Shown here: piece by piece, positions 7,314 to 15,906 of the stretch | Layout of the letters: every line of letters starts with the position of its first letter | Position numbering within the stretch: the stretch's first letter is position 1 | Assembly (NCBI GenBank): GCA_963765955.1 | Contig: CAVXYA010000009.1 | Location: 186,001 to 250,000, forward strand | Length of the DNA stretch: 64,000 nt | Direction of reading: 5' to 3' | From: JAXDMK01 sp963765955 | GTDB taxonomy: Bacteria > Actinomycetota > Acidimicrobiia > Acidimicrobiales > AC-14 | Translations under genes and position numbers: made by a program | Notes under the pieces: generated by a model | Seen by the model: the letters and a program-made list of their open reading frames with translations, nothing else | The model's database searches: none | What the model was told of the DNA's origin: nothing

Positions 7314-10047
7314 CTACGCAGCCTGAAGCGCCGTGGCGTTCTGGGTGAGGATGTCGGCGCATCGGACCGTTATCGACTTGCCGGTCTGCGCCGAGATCTC
7401 GTTCTTGAAGGCGCCGAGCAGATTGTCCGACGCGTTGTCGTTGCCCTTCTCGTCCTGCTTGGCCGAGTTCTTCAGCTTGACGTCCAGCGAGTGGAAGGTC
7501 GACTGCTTGCTGATGCACCCCCGGTCGAGCGCCTTCTGGAGGTTGGCCTGGAGGCTGCCGGCGGTCACGATGGTCAGCCACGGGACCTCCAGCGAGCCCA
7601 CGTTGCCGAGAAGGTCGGCCTGCTCGGCCCGGTAGACGTGGGTGCCGGCCGGGAAGTCGAACAGGTCGGCGCTGCCCGGCGGTCCCGGCTGCAGCACGCC
7701 GTCGACGAAGTGCCTGGCGGTGGCCGGGTCGACACCCGAGCCAGGGCCGTCAGCTGGCGGTGAAGTCGAGGGGCAGGATCACGTCGGAGGCGAAGCTGGC
7801 GCCCGGGGGAGCCGGGCTCACGACGGTGATCACCGGTGGGGTGCCGTCGAGGGTGAAGCTGCGGGTCTGCTCGGCCTCGGTGTTGCACTGCCCCTGGCCG
7901 TCGCGGGCGAAGAACTGCACGTTGTGGACGCCGTCCGCCCCGGTGATGCGGAACGGGGCGGGGTCGGCCGGGACCCCCGCCCCGTAGGCCGGCGCCGGCC
8001 CCGAGGCGGGGGAGGTGCGGACGAACACCCGCAGGTCGGGCTTGTCGAAGTAGTTGTCCGTCGACTGGATGGCGATGTCGGTGTCGTCGGTGATGAACGT
8101 CTGCCCGCTGTTGGTGACGTTGGGCCCCGAGACGCCGAGCGTGCTCACCGGAGCCACCGCGTCGCTGATGGGCGTGGGCGGGTCGCCGGCGTCGCCGAAG
8201 GCGTCGATGCCGACCACCGGCTGCTTGAACGTGGTGCGGAACACCCGGACGCGGGACACGCAGTCCTCGAACAGGGGCATGTTCCCGTTGCCGTAGGACC
8301 GGTTGTCGTTGGGCGAGTTGACCCGCCACTGGTACTCGGCGTCGATCGACTTGGCCCAGCCGGTCATGACGTTGTTGGGCACCGCCCACGAGCCGCTCAG
8401 GTTGGCGTGGGGGCCGTAGAGGTTGCCCAGGGCGGCCGTGTTCCCGCCGGCCCGGGCCTTGAAGAAGGCGTTGAGCCCGTTCTCGTCGAGCATCGCCAGC
8501 TTGGCCAGGACCGTCGTGTCGTAGAGGCCCCCGAAGCCGTTGGGGTCGTAGTCGCGGAACACGTCGGCCGCGTCGTCGTCGGTGCCGGGGGGCAGGCCCA
8601 TGTCGGCGTCGATGAGGGCCCTCGTGCCGGCGGGGAAGATCGCCGGGTCCTCGATGTACTCCTCCGGTTCCTGGATCACCCGTATCACCTCCCTCGGCGT
8701 GATGAACCCGTCGTCGTTCTTGTCGATGGCGTCCTTGGTGTCCGGGTTGAGGTTGGTGAACCCGAGGGCAAGGGTGATGAAGACCCCTGCGATCTTGTCG
8801 GCGATGTCCTCGATGGCGTTGACGATCGTCTCCTTGACCTCGTCGATGAAGCCCTCGACCAGGACTATCAGGTCGCCCAGGATCGGTATCTGTTTGATGG
8901 CGTCGAAGAGGAAGCTGAGGACGTCGGTGATCAACCCCACGACGAAGTCCACGATCTCGCCGATCAGGAAGATGCCCTCGCCGACGAAGTCGGGCAGGCC
9001 GAGCATCGAGAGGAGGTCGCGCAGGGCCCACTCCTTGAAGGCGTCGAAGATGGCGTCGGCGTTGGCCTTCTTGCCCGTCATCAGCTCGTTGGCGATGACC
9101 TCCCAGACGTCGACCCAGTCCCGCAGCCCCCGGTCGATGTCCTCGATCCAGTTCTCCAGGTACTGCTCGATCAGGAAATCGATGCCCAGCTCGACCAGGT
9201 TCAGAGGCGAGTCGGTCGGGTCGGGGACGCAGAACGGGCACTCGCCGATGAAGTCCTGGGTCGTGTTGTCGTCGTGCATCGCCTGCTCTTGGTCCTTGAG
9301 GCCGTCCTGGAGGCCGAAGAAGAAGTCGTAGAGCGGCGACGACGAGTGGCTCTTGGAGAAGTCGGAGAGGATGAGCTTGTCGCCGATGAACTTCTTGGGC
9401 GCGTCGATGGCGAAGGTGGCCGTGTCCTCGAAGCCGGGGCGGTGCTTGTCGACGTAGCCCTCGACGACCAGGTGGCGCACGGAGATGTCGGACTCGGCCA
9501 GGTTGCTGAAGTCGGGGAAGACGCCCTCGGCGTACTTGTTCACCCAGGTGTGGGCCCAGCTGTCACCGTTGGCGTGCCCGCCCATGTAGCCCAGGGCGAA
9601 GGCGATGTTCTCCAGCCGCTCGCCCTCGGGCTGGGCCGGATCCCACGCCTGCTCCCACAGGAACTGCAGCCACTCGAAGGTCTGGGACGTGTCGGGCGAG
9701 GTCGGCGGGGCGGTGTCGTTCTTGGTCCTGGTGTCGGGGTGGATCTGGCTCTGGCCGAACAGCAGGTCGGGGAAGGCGTCGGGCCCGATCGTGCCCGCCC
9801 GGTAGACCGCGGGGAACTGGGTGATCGCCTGGAGGATCGTGGCGTTGACGGCGGCATCGGTGGTCGTGGTTCCGTCGGCCGAGGGGATCGTGACCGTCCC
9901 GTCGAGGGCGTCGTTGAGCGCGAACTCCGTCCCGAAGAGATGGGTGGGTGGCTTCCACGCGTGGGCTGCCGGCACGTTCGCGGGTACGAGCACCAGGCCC
10001 AGCCCCAACACCCCGGCGATGACGATTCCAACGATTGTCCGTCGCAC
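7314..10047 (-). CDS. secreted zinc phospholipase C-like protein with EF-hand and Ig-like tail (frameshifted)
   Basis: About 910 residues if repaired. The GTG at 10047 is preferred: AAAGGGAG lies 9 nt upstream and the protein then begins RRTIVGIVIAGVLGLGLVLV with a signal cleavage site before Trp in AAHAWKPPTH. Residues ~30-250 match the zinc-dependent phospholipase C/S1-P1 style: N-terminal His-Ala-Trp, TIGPDAFPDLLFGQ, and the metal-binding GYMGGHANGDSWAHTWVN. Around residue 440 is an EF-hand calcium loop (DKNDDGFITPRE). The C-terminus has an Ig-like domain (TPPVITVVSPAPPGASF). The frame hits TGA at 7750 after LPLDFTAS; dropping one base there continues as DGPGSGVDPATARHFVDGV to the stop at 7314, exactly what such a 'TASDxxSGVDPAT' domain should read. 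Substrate unknown. Confidence 0.75.
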
Positions 10048-10180
10048 CCGTCTCCACTCCCTTTCGCCCATCTGACGCCGTTGGAAATCCTGACCAGCGC
10101 AGACGGGTCGGTTCAATGGTGGAAGCCCGCCTGTGCTCAGGTGGTGCTGGCACCACCAACGGGCGTGTTCGGGCTGCGGG

Positions 10181-11116
10181 TCAGGGAAGGCCGGCGATGA
10201 CGGTGGCGAACTTCTTGGCCACCGCCTCGAAGCCCTTGGCCGTGGGGTGGAGCTCGTTGGCCCAGTCGGTCTTGTAGTTGGCGCTGGTCAGCGTGCGCCG
10301 GAGGTCGATGTGGTGCACGTGCCCGAACCCGGGGAGCGCCGCCACCTCGGCCAACATGCGGTTGAAGCGGTCGATGAGCACGACGATGATCGCCCGCCGG
10401 TCGTCGAGGCGGGAGTAGCCCTTCACCCGGAAGCCGGGCTCGAGCCAGGGCCCGGGGAGGAACCCGAAGATGCCACCCACGCCCCGCCCGTCGGGGACCG
10501 GGTAGTCGTAGCCGTGGACGACGATCGGTAGCTTCCGCCCGAGGCGGGCCTCGCACGCTCGGGTGACGCTGCTGAGGATCACCACGTAGGCGGTCTTGAG
10601 GCGTTCGTCGATCACGCCCCGCAGGATCGACTCGCTCAGCCCCGCGATCCCGGACTCGGCGTGGTTGAGCATCATGGCGAACTCGGGGCCGGCCAGGTCG
10701 TTGCCCCCACCCGACAGCACGATGGCCCGGGGGACGACGCCCCGGCGCAGGAGCTTCTCGATGCGGCGCAGGAACTCCTCCAGCTGGCCGTTGCTGTAGG
10801 CCATCTGCTCGACGCTGTCGCCGGCGTGGGCCGCCGACTCCACGTCGTAGCCGTGGCGGTCCTCCAGGAAGCGGAGCACGTCGTTCAGCGGGTAGTCGAA
10901 CCAGGAGTCGCCCTCGGCCACGAGGGTGCCGATGGCTCGCGGCCCGGCGGCCAGCACCATCGACTCGGCCACCATCACGTCGGCCTCGGCCGCGACCATC
11001 GGAGCGGCCGCGATCGCCTTGGTCCGCCGCTTCAGCTCCCGGTCCCGGAACCGGACGACCTCCTCCGCCTTCCGGTACCCGATCTCCGCCGCCTCCAGCA
11101 TGTCGTCCGTCGCCAT
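10181..11116 (-). CDS. SGNH/GDSL-type hydrolase
   Basis: 311 residues. The SGNH blocks are clear: block I VAEGDSWFDYP with the nucleophilic Ser, block III VLSGGGNDLAGPEF with the oxyanion Asn, and block V DWANELHPTAKG with the Asp-x-x-His pair near the C-terminus. An N-terminal helical extension of about 65 residues (YRKAEEVVRFRDRELKRRTK) is charged and has no signal peptide, so the enzyme should act in the cytoplasm. The family hydrolyses esters of lipids or sugars; the specific substrate cannot be told. It is a single gene on the minus strand, divergent from the lipoprotein at 11261. Confidence 0.85.
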   Translation of the reverse strand: MATDDMLEAAEIGYRKAEEVVRFRDRELKRRTKAIAAAPMVAAEADVMVAESMVLAAGPRAIGTLVAEGDSWFDYPLNDVLRFLEDRHGYDVESAAHAGDSVEQMAYSNGQLEEFLRRIEKLLRRGVVPRAIVLSGGGNDLAGPEFAMMLNHAESGIAGLSESILRGVIDERLKTAYVVILSSVTRACEARLGRKLPIVVHGYDYPVPDGRGVGGIFGFLPGPWLEPGFRVKGYSRLDDRRAIIVVLIDRFNRMLAEVAALPGFGHVHHIDLRRTLTSANYKTDWANELHPTAKGFEAVAKKFATVIAGLP

Positions 11117-11260
11117 CCGAGTCTTCTACCACTTCACCAGCCTTCGAGGCGCTCGCCGGGATGACCCGGCAAGATTGAGGCACGAGCGGGTCGAGGACAC
11201 CTGAACCATTTGCGGACCCCGTCCGTATGGAGGGCACACCGAGCGAAAGGGGCGTACCGG

Positions 11261-11791
11261 ATGGGAACGGGACACAGGAGGCGGGCGGCCGTGCTGATGG
11301 TGGCGGTCGGGCTGTCGCTCGGACTGGCCGGATGTGGCGACGACGACGAGGGGTCGACGGCCGACACGCGCGACGACGACCGCGCGGCCGTGGCGACGAC
11401 CGCCGCCCCGGCGGCGACGACCACCACCCAGGCCGTCACCGGGTCGACGTCGGCCCTGGTCAAGACGGCGGAGAACGCCACCCTGGGCAAGATCGTCGTC
11501 GACGGCGCCGGGTTCACGGTCTACACCTGGGACCGCGACACCGGACCCACGAGCACGTGCACCGGCGGCTGCGCCGGCACCTGGCCCGCGGTGCTGGTGC
11601 CCGACGGCACGCCGACGCCCATCCCGGCCGAAGGCGTCACCGGCACGCTGGCCACGTCCGCCCGTCCCGACGGGGGGAACCAGCTCACGCTGGACGGGAA
11701 GCCCCTCTACCGCTACGCGGCCGACTCGGCGCCGGGCGACGCCAAGGGCGACGGTGTCGGCGGCGTCTGGCACGTGGTCAAGCAGGCCTGA
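11261..11791 (+). CDS. lipoprotein with secreted YxYxxD-type repeats (Lipoprotein_15/COG4315)
   Basis: 176 residues from the ATG at 11261, which has GAAAGGGG upstream and opens a lipoprotein signal ending LGLAGC followed by an acidic linker (GDDDEGSTADTRDDD). A Thr/Ala-rich spacer leads to the domain: residues ~85-175 contain TVYTWDRDTGPTSTCTGGCA, GTWPAVLVPDG and LTLDGKPLYRYAADSAPGDA, the paired 'Y.W..D...' units with a Cys pair that define this family of secreted proteins of unknown function. It is anchored on the outer face of the membrane. The family is common in actinobacteria, and no enzymatic role is established. Confidence 0.82.
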   Translation: MGTGHRRRAAVLMVAVGLSLGLAGCGDDDEGSTADTRDDDRAAVATTAAPAATTTTQAVTGSTSALVKTAENATLGKIVVDGAGFTVYTWDRDTGPTSTCTGGCAGTWPAVLVPDGTPTPIPAEGVTGTLATSARPDGGNQLTLDGKPLYRYAADSAPGDAKGDGVGGVWHVVKQA

Positions 11792-11832
11792 GCGCAGTAC
11801 CCGCCGCCTCGGATTGAGTGGGCGGTCCTGGT

Positions 11833-12339
11833 TCAGGTAACCAGGGTCGCCAGGTCGTCGACGATCTCGGTGTTCGGCAGGTGACGGAACAGCTCGGGCG
11901 TCACCCTCACCTTGAGCGACCGGCTGCCGCCGCCGAGGACCACCCGTCCCGGCCCATGACCCGGGCGTCGACCCACACGCGGACAGTCGTCGGGCAGGCC
12001 GAGGGGCGTGACGCCGCCGATGGCCATCCCCGTCACCGCCTGCGTCTCGTCGGCCGAGGCGAACGACGCCCGCTTCACGCCAAGGCGCCGGCGGACGATG
12101 CCGTTGACGTCGAGCCGGGTGGTGGCCAGGACCACACAGCACACGTAGCGCCGGGGTTCCGATTTCCCGACCACCACGATGGCGTTGGCCGAGTCCTCGG
12201 GCGCCACCCCGTAGCGCTCGCAGAAGGCGGCCGTGTCGGCGAAGTCGGGGTCGCAGGGGAGGAGCTCGTGGTCGACGCCCGTCGCCTCCAGCGCCCGCCG
12301 CACGGCGTCCTCGATGCGGGCCGCCTCGATATCTTCCAC
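11833..12339 (-). CDS. YbaK/EbsC-type aminoacyl-tRNA deacylase domain protein
   Basis: 168 residues from a GTG. The YbaK/ProX fold is recognisable: DTAAFCERYGVAPEDSANAIVVVGK, VLATTRLDVNGIVRRRLGVKRASFAS, and the conserved GMAIGGVTPLGLP. The family hydrolyses mischarged aminoacyl-tRNAs in trans. Between about 11943 and 11982 the translation is wrong for the family (CPRVGRRPGHGPGRVV), while the neighbouring frame reads VWVDARVMGRD, the expected sequence; thereafter the original frame resumes correctly with VVLGGGSRSLKVRV. So two opposite single-base indels about 35 bp apart scramble roughly a dozen residues without stopping translation. It is divergent from proA, with ~30 bp between starts. Confidence 0.82.
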   Translation of the reverse strand: MEDIEAARIEDAVRRALEATGVDHELLPCDPDFADTAAFCERYGVAPEDSANAIVVVGKSEPRRYVCCVVLATTRLDVNGIVRRRLGVKRASFASADETQAVTGMAIGGVTPLGLPDDCPRVGRRPGHGPGRVVLGGGSRSLKVRVTPELFRHLPNTEIVDDLATLVT

Positions 12340-12368
12340 CGGGTTCGAACGTAGCGCCGGTAGCCTCG

Positions 12369-13640
12369 GTGGCGATGGATTCCACCGGGGCCTCCACCCC
12401 CCTCCCCGAGCTCGGACGGCGGGTCAAGGCCGCCAGCCGGGTGCTCGCCAACGCCTCGTCGTCCACCAAGGACGCCGCCCTCCACGCCGCCGCCGACCTC
12501 CTCGGGTCCCGATCGGCCGAGATCCTGGAGGCCAACGCGGCCGACGTGACCCGGGCCGAGGCGGCCGGCGTGAGCGCCACCGTCGTCGACCGGCTGCGCC
12601 TGACGGCCAAGCGGGTCGAGGCCATGGCCGACGGCCTGCGCATGGTGGCCGCCCTGCCCGACCCGATCGGCGAGGTCACCGAGGGCTGGACCCGGCCCAA
12701 CGGCCTGGCCATCGAGAAGGTCCGGGTGCCCCTCGGCGTGGTGGCGATCATCTACGAGAACCGGCCCAACGTCACCAGCGACGCCTTCGGCCTGTGCCTC
12801 AAGGCGGGCAACGCCGCCTTCCTGCGGGGCTCGGGGGCCGCCATCTCGTCCAACATCGCCATCGCCGCCGCCCTCCGGGAGGGAGTGGCCAAGGCCGGCC
12901 TGCCCGAGGACTGCCTGGTGCTGGTGGAGGACGTCAGCCACGAGGCGGCGGCCGAGTTCATGAAGCTCCGGGACTACGTCGACTGCCTGATCCCCCGGGG
13001 CGGGCCGTCGCTGATCGCCAGCGTGCTGGCCAACGCCACCGTCCCCTACGTGATCGACGGCGACGGCAACTGCCACGTCTACGTCGACGCCGAGGCCGAC
13101 CTCGACCAGGCCCTCGACATCCTGGTCAACGCCAAGACCCAGCGGACGTCGGTGTGCAACGCGGCCGAGTCGCTGGTGGTGCACGCGGCGGTGGCCGGCG
13201 AGTTCCTGCCCCGGGCGGCGGCCGCGCTCGACGGCGTGGAGCTGGTGGGCGACGAGCGGTCGCGGTCGATCGTCGGCGGCGACCGCATCGGGCCCGCCAC
13301 CGACGCCGACTTCTCGGCCGAGTTCCTCGACATGAAGCTGTCGGTGGCGGTGGTCGACGACCTGGAGGCGGCCATCGAGCACGTCAACCGGCACGGCACC
13401 GGCCACACCGAGGCCATCTGCACCCGCGACCTGGCCGCCGCCCGCCGCTTCGCCAAGGAGGTCGACGCGGCGGCCGTGATCGTCAACGCCTCCACCCGGT
13501 TCACCGACGGGGAGATGTTCGGCTTCGGGGCCGAGATCGGGATCAGCACCCAGAAGCTGCACGCCCGGGGGCCGATGGGGCTGCGCGAGCTCACCACCCT
13601 CAAGTACGTCGTCACCGGCGACGGCCAGATCCGGACCTGA
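12369..13640 (+). CDS. proA: gamma-glutamyl phosphate reductase
   Basis: 423 residues, normal length. It catalyses NADPH-dependent reduction of gamma-glutamyl phosphate to glutamate semialdehyde in proline synthesis. Family landmarks: LRMVAALPDPIGEV, PLGVVAIIYENRPNVTSDAF, CLKAGNAAFLRGS, LIPRGGPSLI, the catalytic cysteine in NAKTQRTSVCNAAESL, and the C-terminal FGFGAEIGISTQKLHARGPMG. The start could be the GTG at 12369 or the ATG at 12375. proB is not in the window, and nadD/rsfS, which often sit just downstream of proA in actinobacteria, are found 14 kb away instead. The MoxR gene follows after 4 bp, so read-through expression is likely. Confidence 0.96.
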   Translation: MAMDSTGASTPLPELGRRVKAASRVLANASSSTKDAALHAAADLLGSRSAEILEANAADVTRAEAAGVSATVVDRLRLTAKRVEAMADGLRMVAALPDPIGEVTEGWTRPNGLAIEKVRVPLGVVAIIYENRPNVTSDAFGLCLKAGNAAFLRGSGAAISSNIAIAAALREGVAKAGLPEDCLVLVEDVSHEAAAEFMKLRDYVDCLIPRGGPSLIASVLANATVPYVIDGDGNCHVYVDAEADLDQALDILVNAKTQRTSVCNAAESLVVHAAVAGEFLPRAAAALDGVELVGDERSRSIVGGDRIGPATDADFSAEFLDMKLSVAVVDDLEAAIEHVNRHGTGHTEAICTRDLAAARRFAKEVDAAAVIVNASTRFTDGEMFGFGAEIGISTQKLHARGPMGLRELTTLKYVVTGDGQIRT

Positions 13641-13644
13641 CGCG

Positions 13645-14526
13645 GTGGCCGCTCGGTTCGAGTCGCTCGACGCGGTGCGGGCGGGACTGGCGTCGGTGGG
13701 CTACCTGGCCGACGACGCCACCGCCGGGGTGGCGTGGCTGGCCGACCGCCTCGACAAGCCGGTGCTGGTGGAGGGACCGGCCGGCACCGGCAAGACCGAG
13801 CTGGCCAAGTCGATCGCGGCGTGGTCGGGCGCCCGCCTCATCCGCCTCCAGTGCTACGAGGGCCTCGACGAGTCCAAGGCCCTGTACGAGTGGAACTACC
13901 GCAAGCAGCTCCTGCGCATCCAGGCCGAGCGGTCGGCCGATTCCGCATGGGACGCGGTCGAGGGCGACATCTTCTCCGAGGACTTCCTGCTGGCCCGGCC
14001 CCTGCTGGAGGCCATCCGGGCCGACGAGCCGGTCGTCCTGCTCATCGACGAGGTCGACCGGGTGGAGGTGGAGACCGAGGCCCTGCTGCTGGAGGTGCTG
14101 TCCGACTGGCAGGTGTCGATCCCCGAGCTGGGGACGGTGGCCGCCACCCGCATCCCCCTCGTCTTCCTCACCTCGAACTCCACCCGCGACCTGTCGGAGG
14201 CGCTGAAGCGGCGGTGCCTCTACCTCCACCTCGACTATCCCGACCCGGCCCGGGAGAAGCAGATCGTCCTGGCCCGCCTGCCGGGGATCGCCGACCGGCT
14301 GGCCGAGCAGGTGGCGGGCGTGGTGCGCACCATCCGCCAGCTCGACCTCACCAAGCCGCCGTCGGTGTCGGAGACCCTCGACTGGGCCCGCACCCTCGTG
14401 CTGCTGGGCGTGGCCGACGTCGACGTCGACGTGGTGACGAGCACGCTCCACGTGCTGCTCAAGCACCGGGGCGACATCGCCAAGGCCGACCGCGAGCTGC
14501 GGGCGGCGGCCGCGGCCGCCGGCTAG
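13645..14526 (+). CDS. MoxR-family AAA+ ATPase
   Basis: 293 residues from a GTG, 4 bp after proA. Walker A is VEGPAGTGKTELAKS, Walker B is VVLLIDEVDRVE, sensor 1 lies in LVFLTSNSTRDLSEALKRRC and an arginine finger follows. The lid region (LDLTKPPSVSETLDWARTL) is typical of MoxR proteins of the CoxD/APE2220 branch. These ATPases act as chaperones that help insert metal or assemble complexes, usually with a VWA partner. The partner is the next gene, 5 bp downstream. No CO dehydrogenase or other obvious client is present in the window, so the target is unknown. Confidence 0.92.
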   Translation: MAARFESLDAVRAGLASVGYLADDATAGVAWLADRLDKPVLVEGPAGTGKTELAKSIAAWSGARLIRLQCYEGLDESKALYEWNYRKQLLRIQAERSADSAWDAVEGDIFSEDFLLARPLLEAIRADEPVVLLIDEVDRVEVETEALLLEVLSDWQVSIPELGTVAATRIPLVFLTSNSTRDLSEALKRRCLYLHLDYPDPAREKQIVLARLPGIADRLAEQVAGVVRTIRQLDLTKPPSVSETLDWARTLVLLGVADVDVDVVTSTLHVLLKHRGDIAKADRELRAAAAAAG

Positions 14527-14531
14527 GGCGC

Positions 14532-15869
14532 GTGCTCGACACCCTGGCCGGCTTCGTCGGGGAGCTGCGCCGGTCGGGCCTGCCGGTGTCGCCCACCGAG
14601 AACCTCGACGCGGTGGAGGCGGTGGCCCACGTGCCCCTGGACGACCGGGAGGCGCTGCGCTGGGCCCTGGCCACCACCCTGGTGAAGCGCCAGGAGCACC
14701 GGGCCGCCTTCGACACCGTGTTCGACGTGTGGTTCTCGCTGCGCCTGCCGGCGGTGGCGGCCGACGAGGCGTTGACCGCGGGCGAGCTGGCCACCCTGCT
14801 GGAGGAGGCCCTGGCCACGGGCGACGACGAGCTGCTCCGGGAGCTGGCCCGCCAGGCGGTGGCCCGCCTGGCCGGCATGCACGCGGGCCGGCCCGTCGGG
14901 GCGACGTTCTACGTGTTCCGCACCCTGCGCCAGCTCGACGCCGAGGGGGCGCTGGAGCGGCTGCTGGCCGGGGCCGGGTCGGGCGACCGGTCGGGGCTGG
15001 ACGAGCGGCTGGAGCGGGACGAGCTGCGGGCCCGCCTCGACCGGCTGCGGTCGGAGGTCGAGGCCGAGGTCCGCCGCCGGCTGGTGGCCGAGCAGGGCCC
15101 GGAGGCGGTGGCGGCCGCCCTCCGCCGCCCGCTGCCGGCCGACGTCGACTTCCTCCACGCCAGCCCCGACGACCTGGCCGCCCTGCGCCGGGCCCTGCAC
15201 CCCCTGGCCCGCCGGATGGCCGCCCGCCTGGCCCGCAAGCGCCGTCACCACCGGCGGGGACGGCTCGACATGCGCCGCACCGTCCGCCAGTCGCTGTCGT
15301 ACGGCGGCGTGCCCGTCGACCCCCGGTTCCGCCGGCCCCACCCGTCGAAGCCCGAGATCCTGGTCCTGGCCGACATCTCGGGGTCGGTGGCCGCCTTCGC
15401 CCGCTTCACCCTGCAGTTCGTGCACGCCATCTCCGGGCAGTTCTCCCGGGTGCGCTCGTTCGTGTTCATCGACGGCGTCGACGAGGTCACGTCGATCTTC
15501 GAGGGGGCGTCCGACCTGTCCGAGGCCCTGGCCCGGGTCAACGACGAGGCCGACGTGGTGTGGGCCGACGGCCACTCCGACTACGGCCACGCCTTCCAGG
15601 CCTTCTGGGAGCGGTGGGGGAGGGAGATCACGCCCCGCACCTCGGTGGTCGTGCTGGGCGACGCCCGCAACAACTACCACGCGGCCAACGCCTGGGTGCT
15701 CGACGAGCTGCGCAAGAAGGCCCGCCGGGTGTACTGGCTCAACCCCGAGCCCCGGTCGTACTGGGACACCGGCGACTCGGTCGCCTCCCTGTACGGGGTT
15801 CACTGCGACGGGGTTTTCGAGTGCCGCAACCTCCGCCAGCTGGAGCGCTTCGTCGCCGAGGTCGGCTAG
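14532..15869 (+). CDS. CoxE-like VWA domain protein
   Basis: 445 residues from the GTG at 14532, 5 bp behind the MoxR gene. The N-terminal ~230 residues are helical (FVGELRRSGLPVSPTENLDA; VKRQEHRAAFDTVFDVWF) as in CoxE/YehP-type proteins. A basic linker (RKRRHHRRGRLDMRRTVRQS) precedes the VWA domain, which has the MIDAS motif as ILVLADISGSVAAF (DxSxS), FIDGVDEVTSIF, and VVVLGDARNNYH. The C-terminal VYWLNPEPRSYWDTGDS is characteristic of the CoxE group. It probably acts with the MoxR ATPase to remodel a client complex in the cytoplasm. The pair is common in actinobacteria apart from coxMSL. Confidence 0.9.
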   Translation: MLDTLAGFVGELRRSGLPVSPTENLDAVEAVAHVPLDDREALRWALATTLVKRQEHRAAFDTVFDVWFSLRLPAVAADEALTAGELATLLEEALATGDDELLRELARQAVARLAGMHAGRPVGATFYVFRTLRQLDAEGALERLLAGAGSGDRSGLDERLERDELRARLDRLRSEVEAEVRRRLVAEQGPEAVAAALRRPLPADVDFLHASPDDLAALRRALHPLARRMAARLARKRRHHRRGRLDMRRTVRQSLSYGGVPVDPRFRRPHPSKPEILVLADISGSVAAFARFTLQFVHAISGQFSRVRSFVFIDGVDEVTSIFEGASDLSEALARVNDEADVVWADGHSDYGHAFQAFWERWGREITPRTSVVVLGDARNNYHAANAWVLDELRKKARRVYWLNPEPRSYWDTGDSVASLYGVHCDGVFECRNLRQLERFVAEVG

Positions 15870-15906
15870 CGGTGATCGATGGTGCCGGCGGGTCGCAGGC
15901 CGGCTG

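Noticed and set aside
7642..10200. An 852-codon open frame on the plus strand opposite the phospholipase-like gene
   Set aside because: Its Gly/Val/Asp/Arg-rich product is the mirror of high-GC coding on the other strand; no domain, no ribosome-binding site, and the minus strand has clear family motifs.
13645..15869. CO dehydrogenase maturation operon
   Set aside because: The MoxR/CoxE-like pair is present but no coxM, coxS or coxL; this pair is widespread without CODH.
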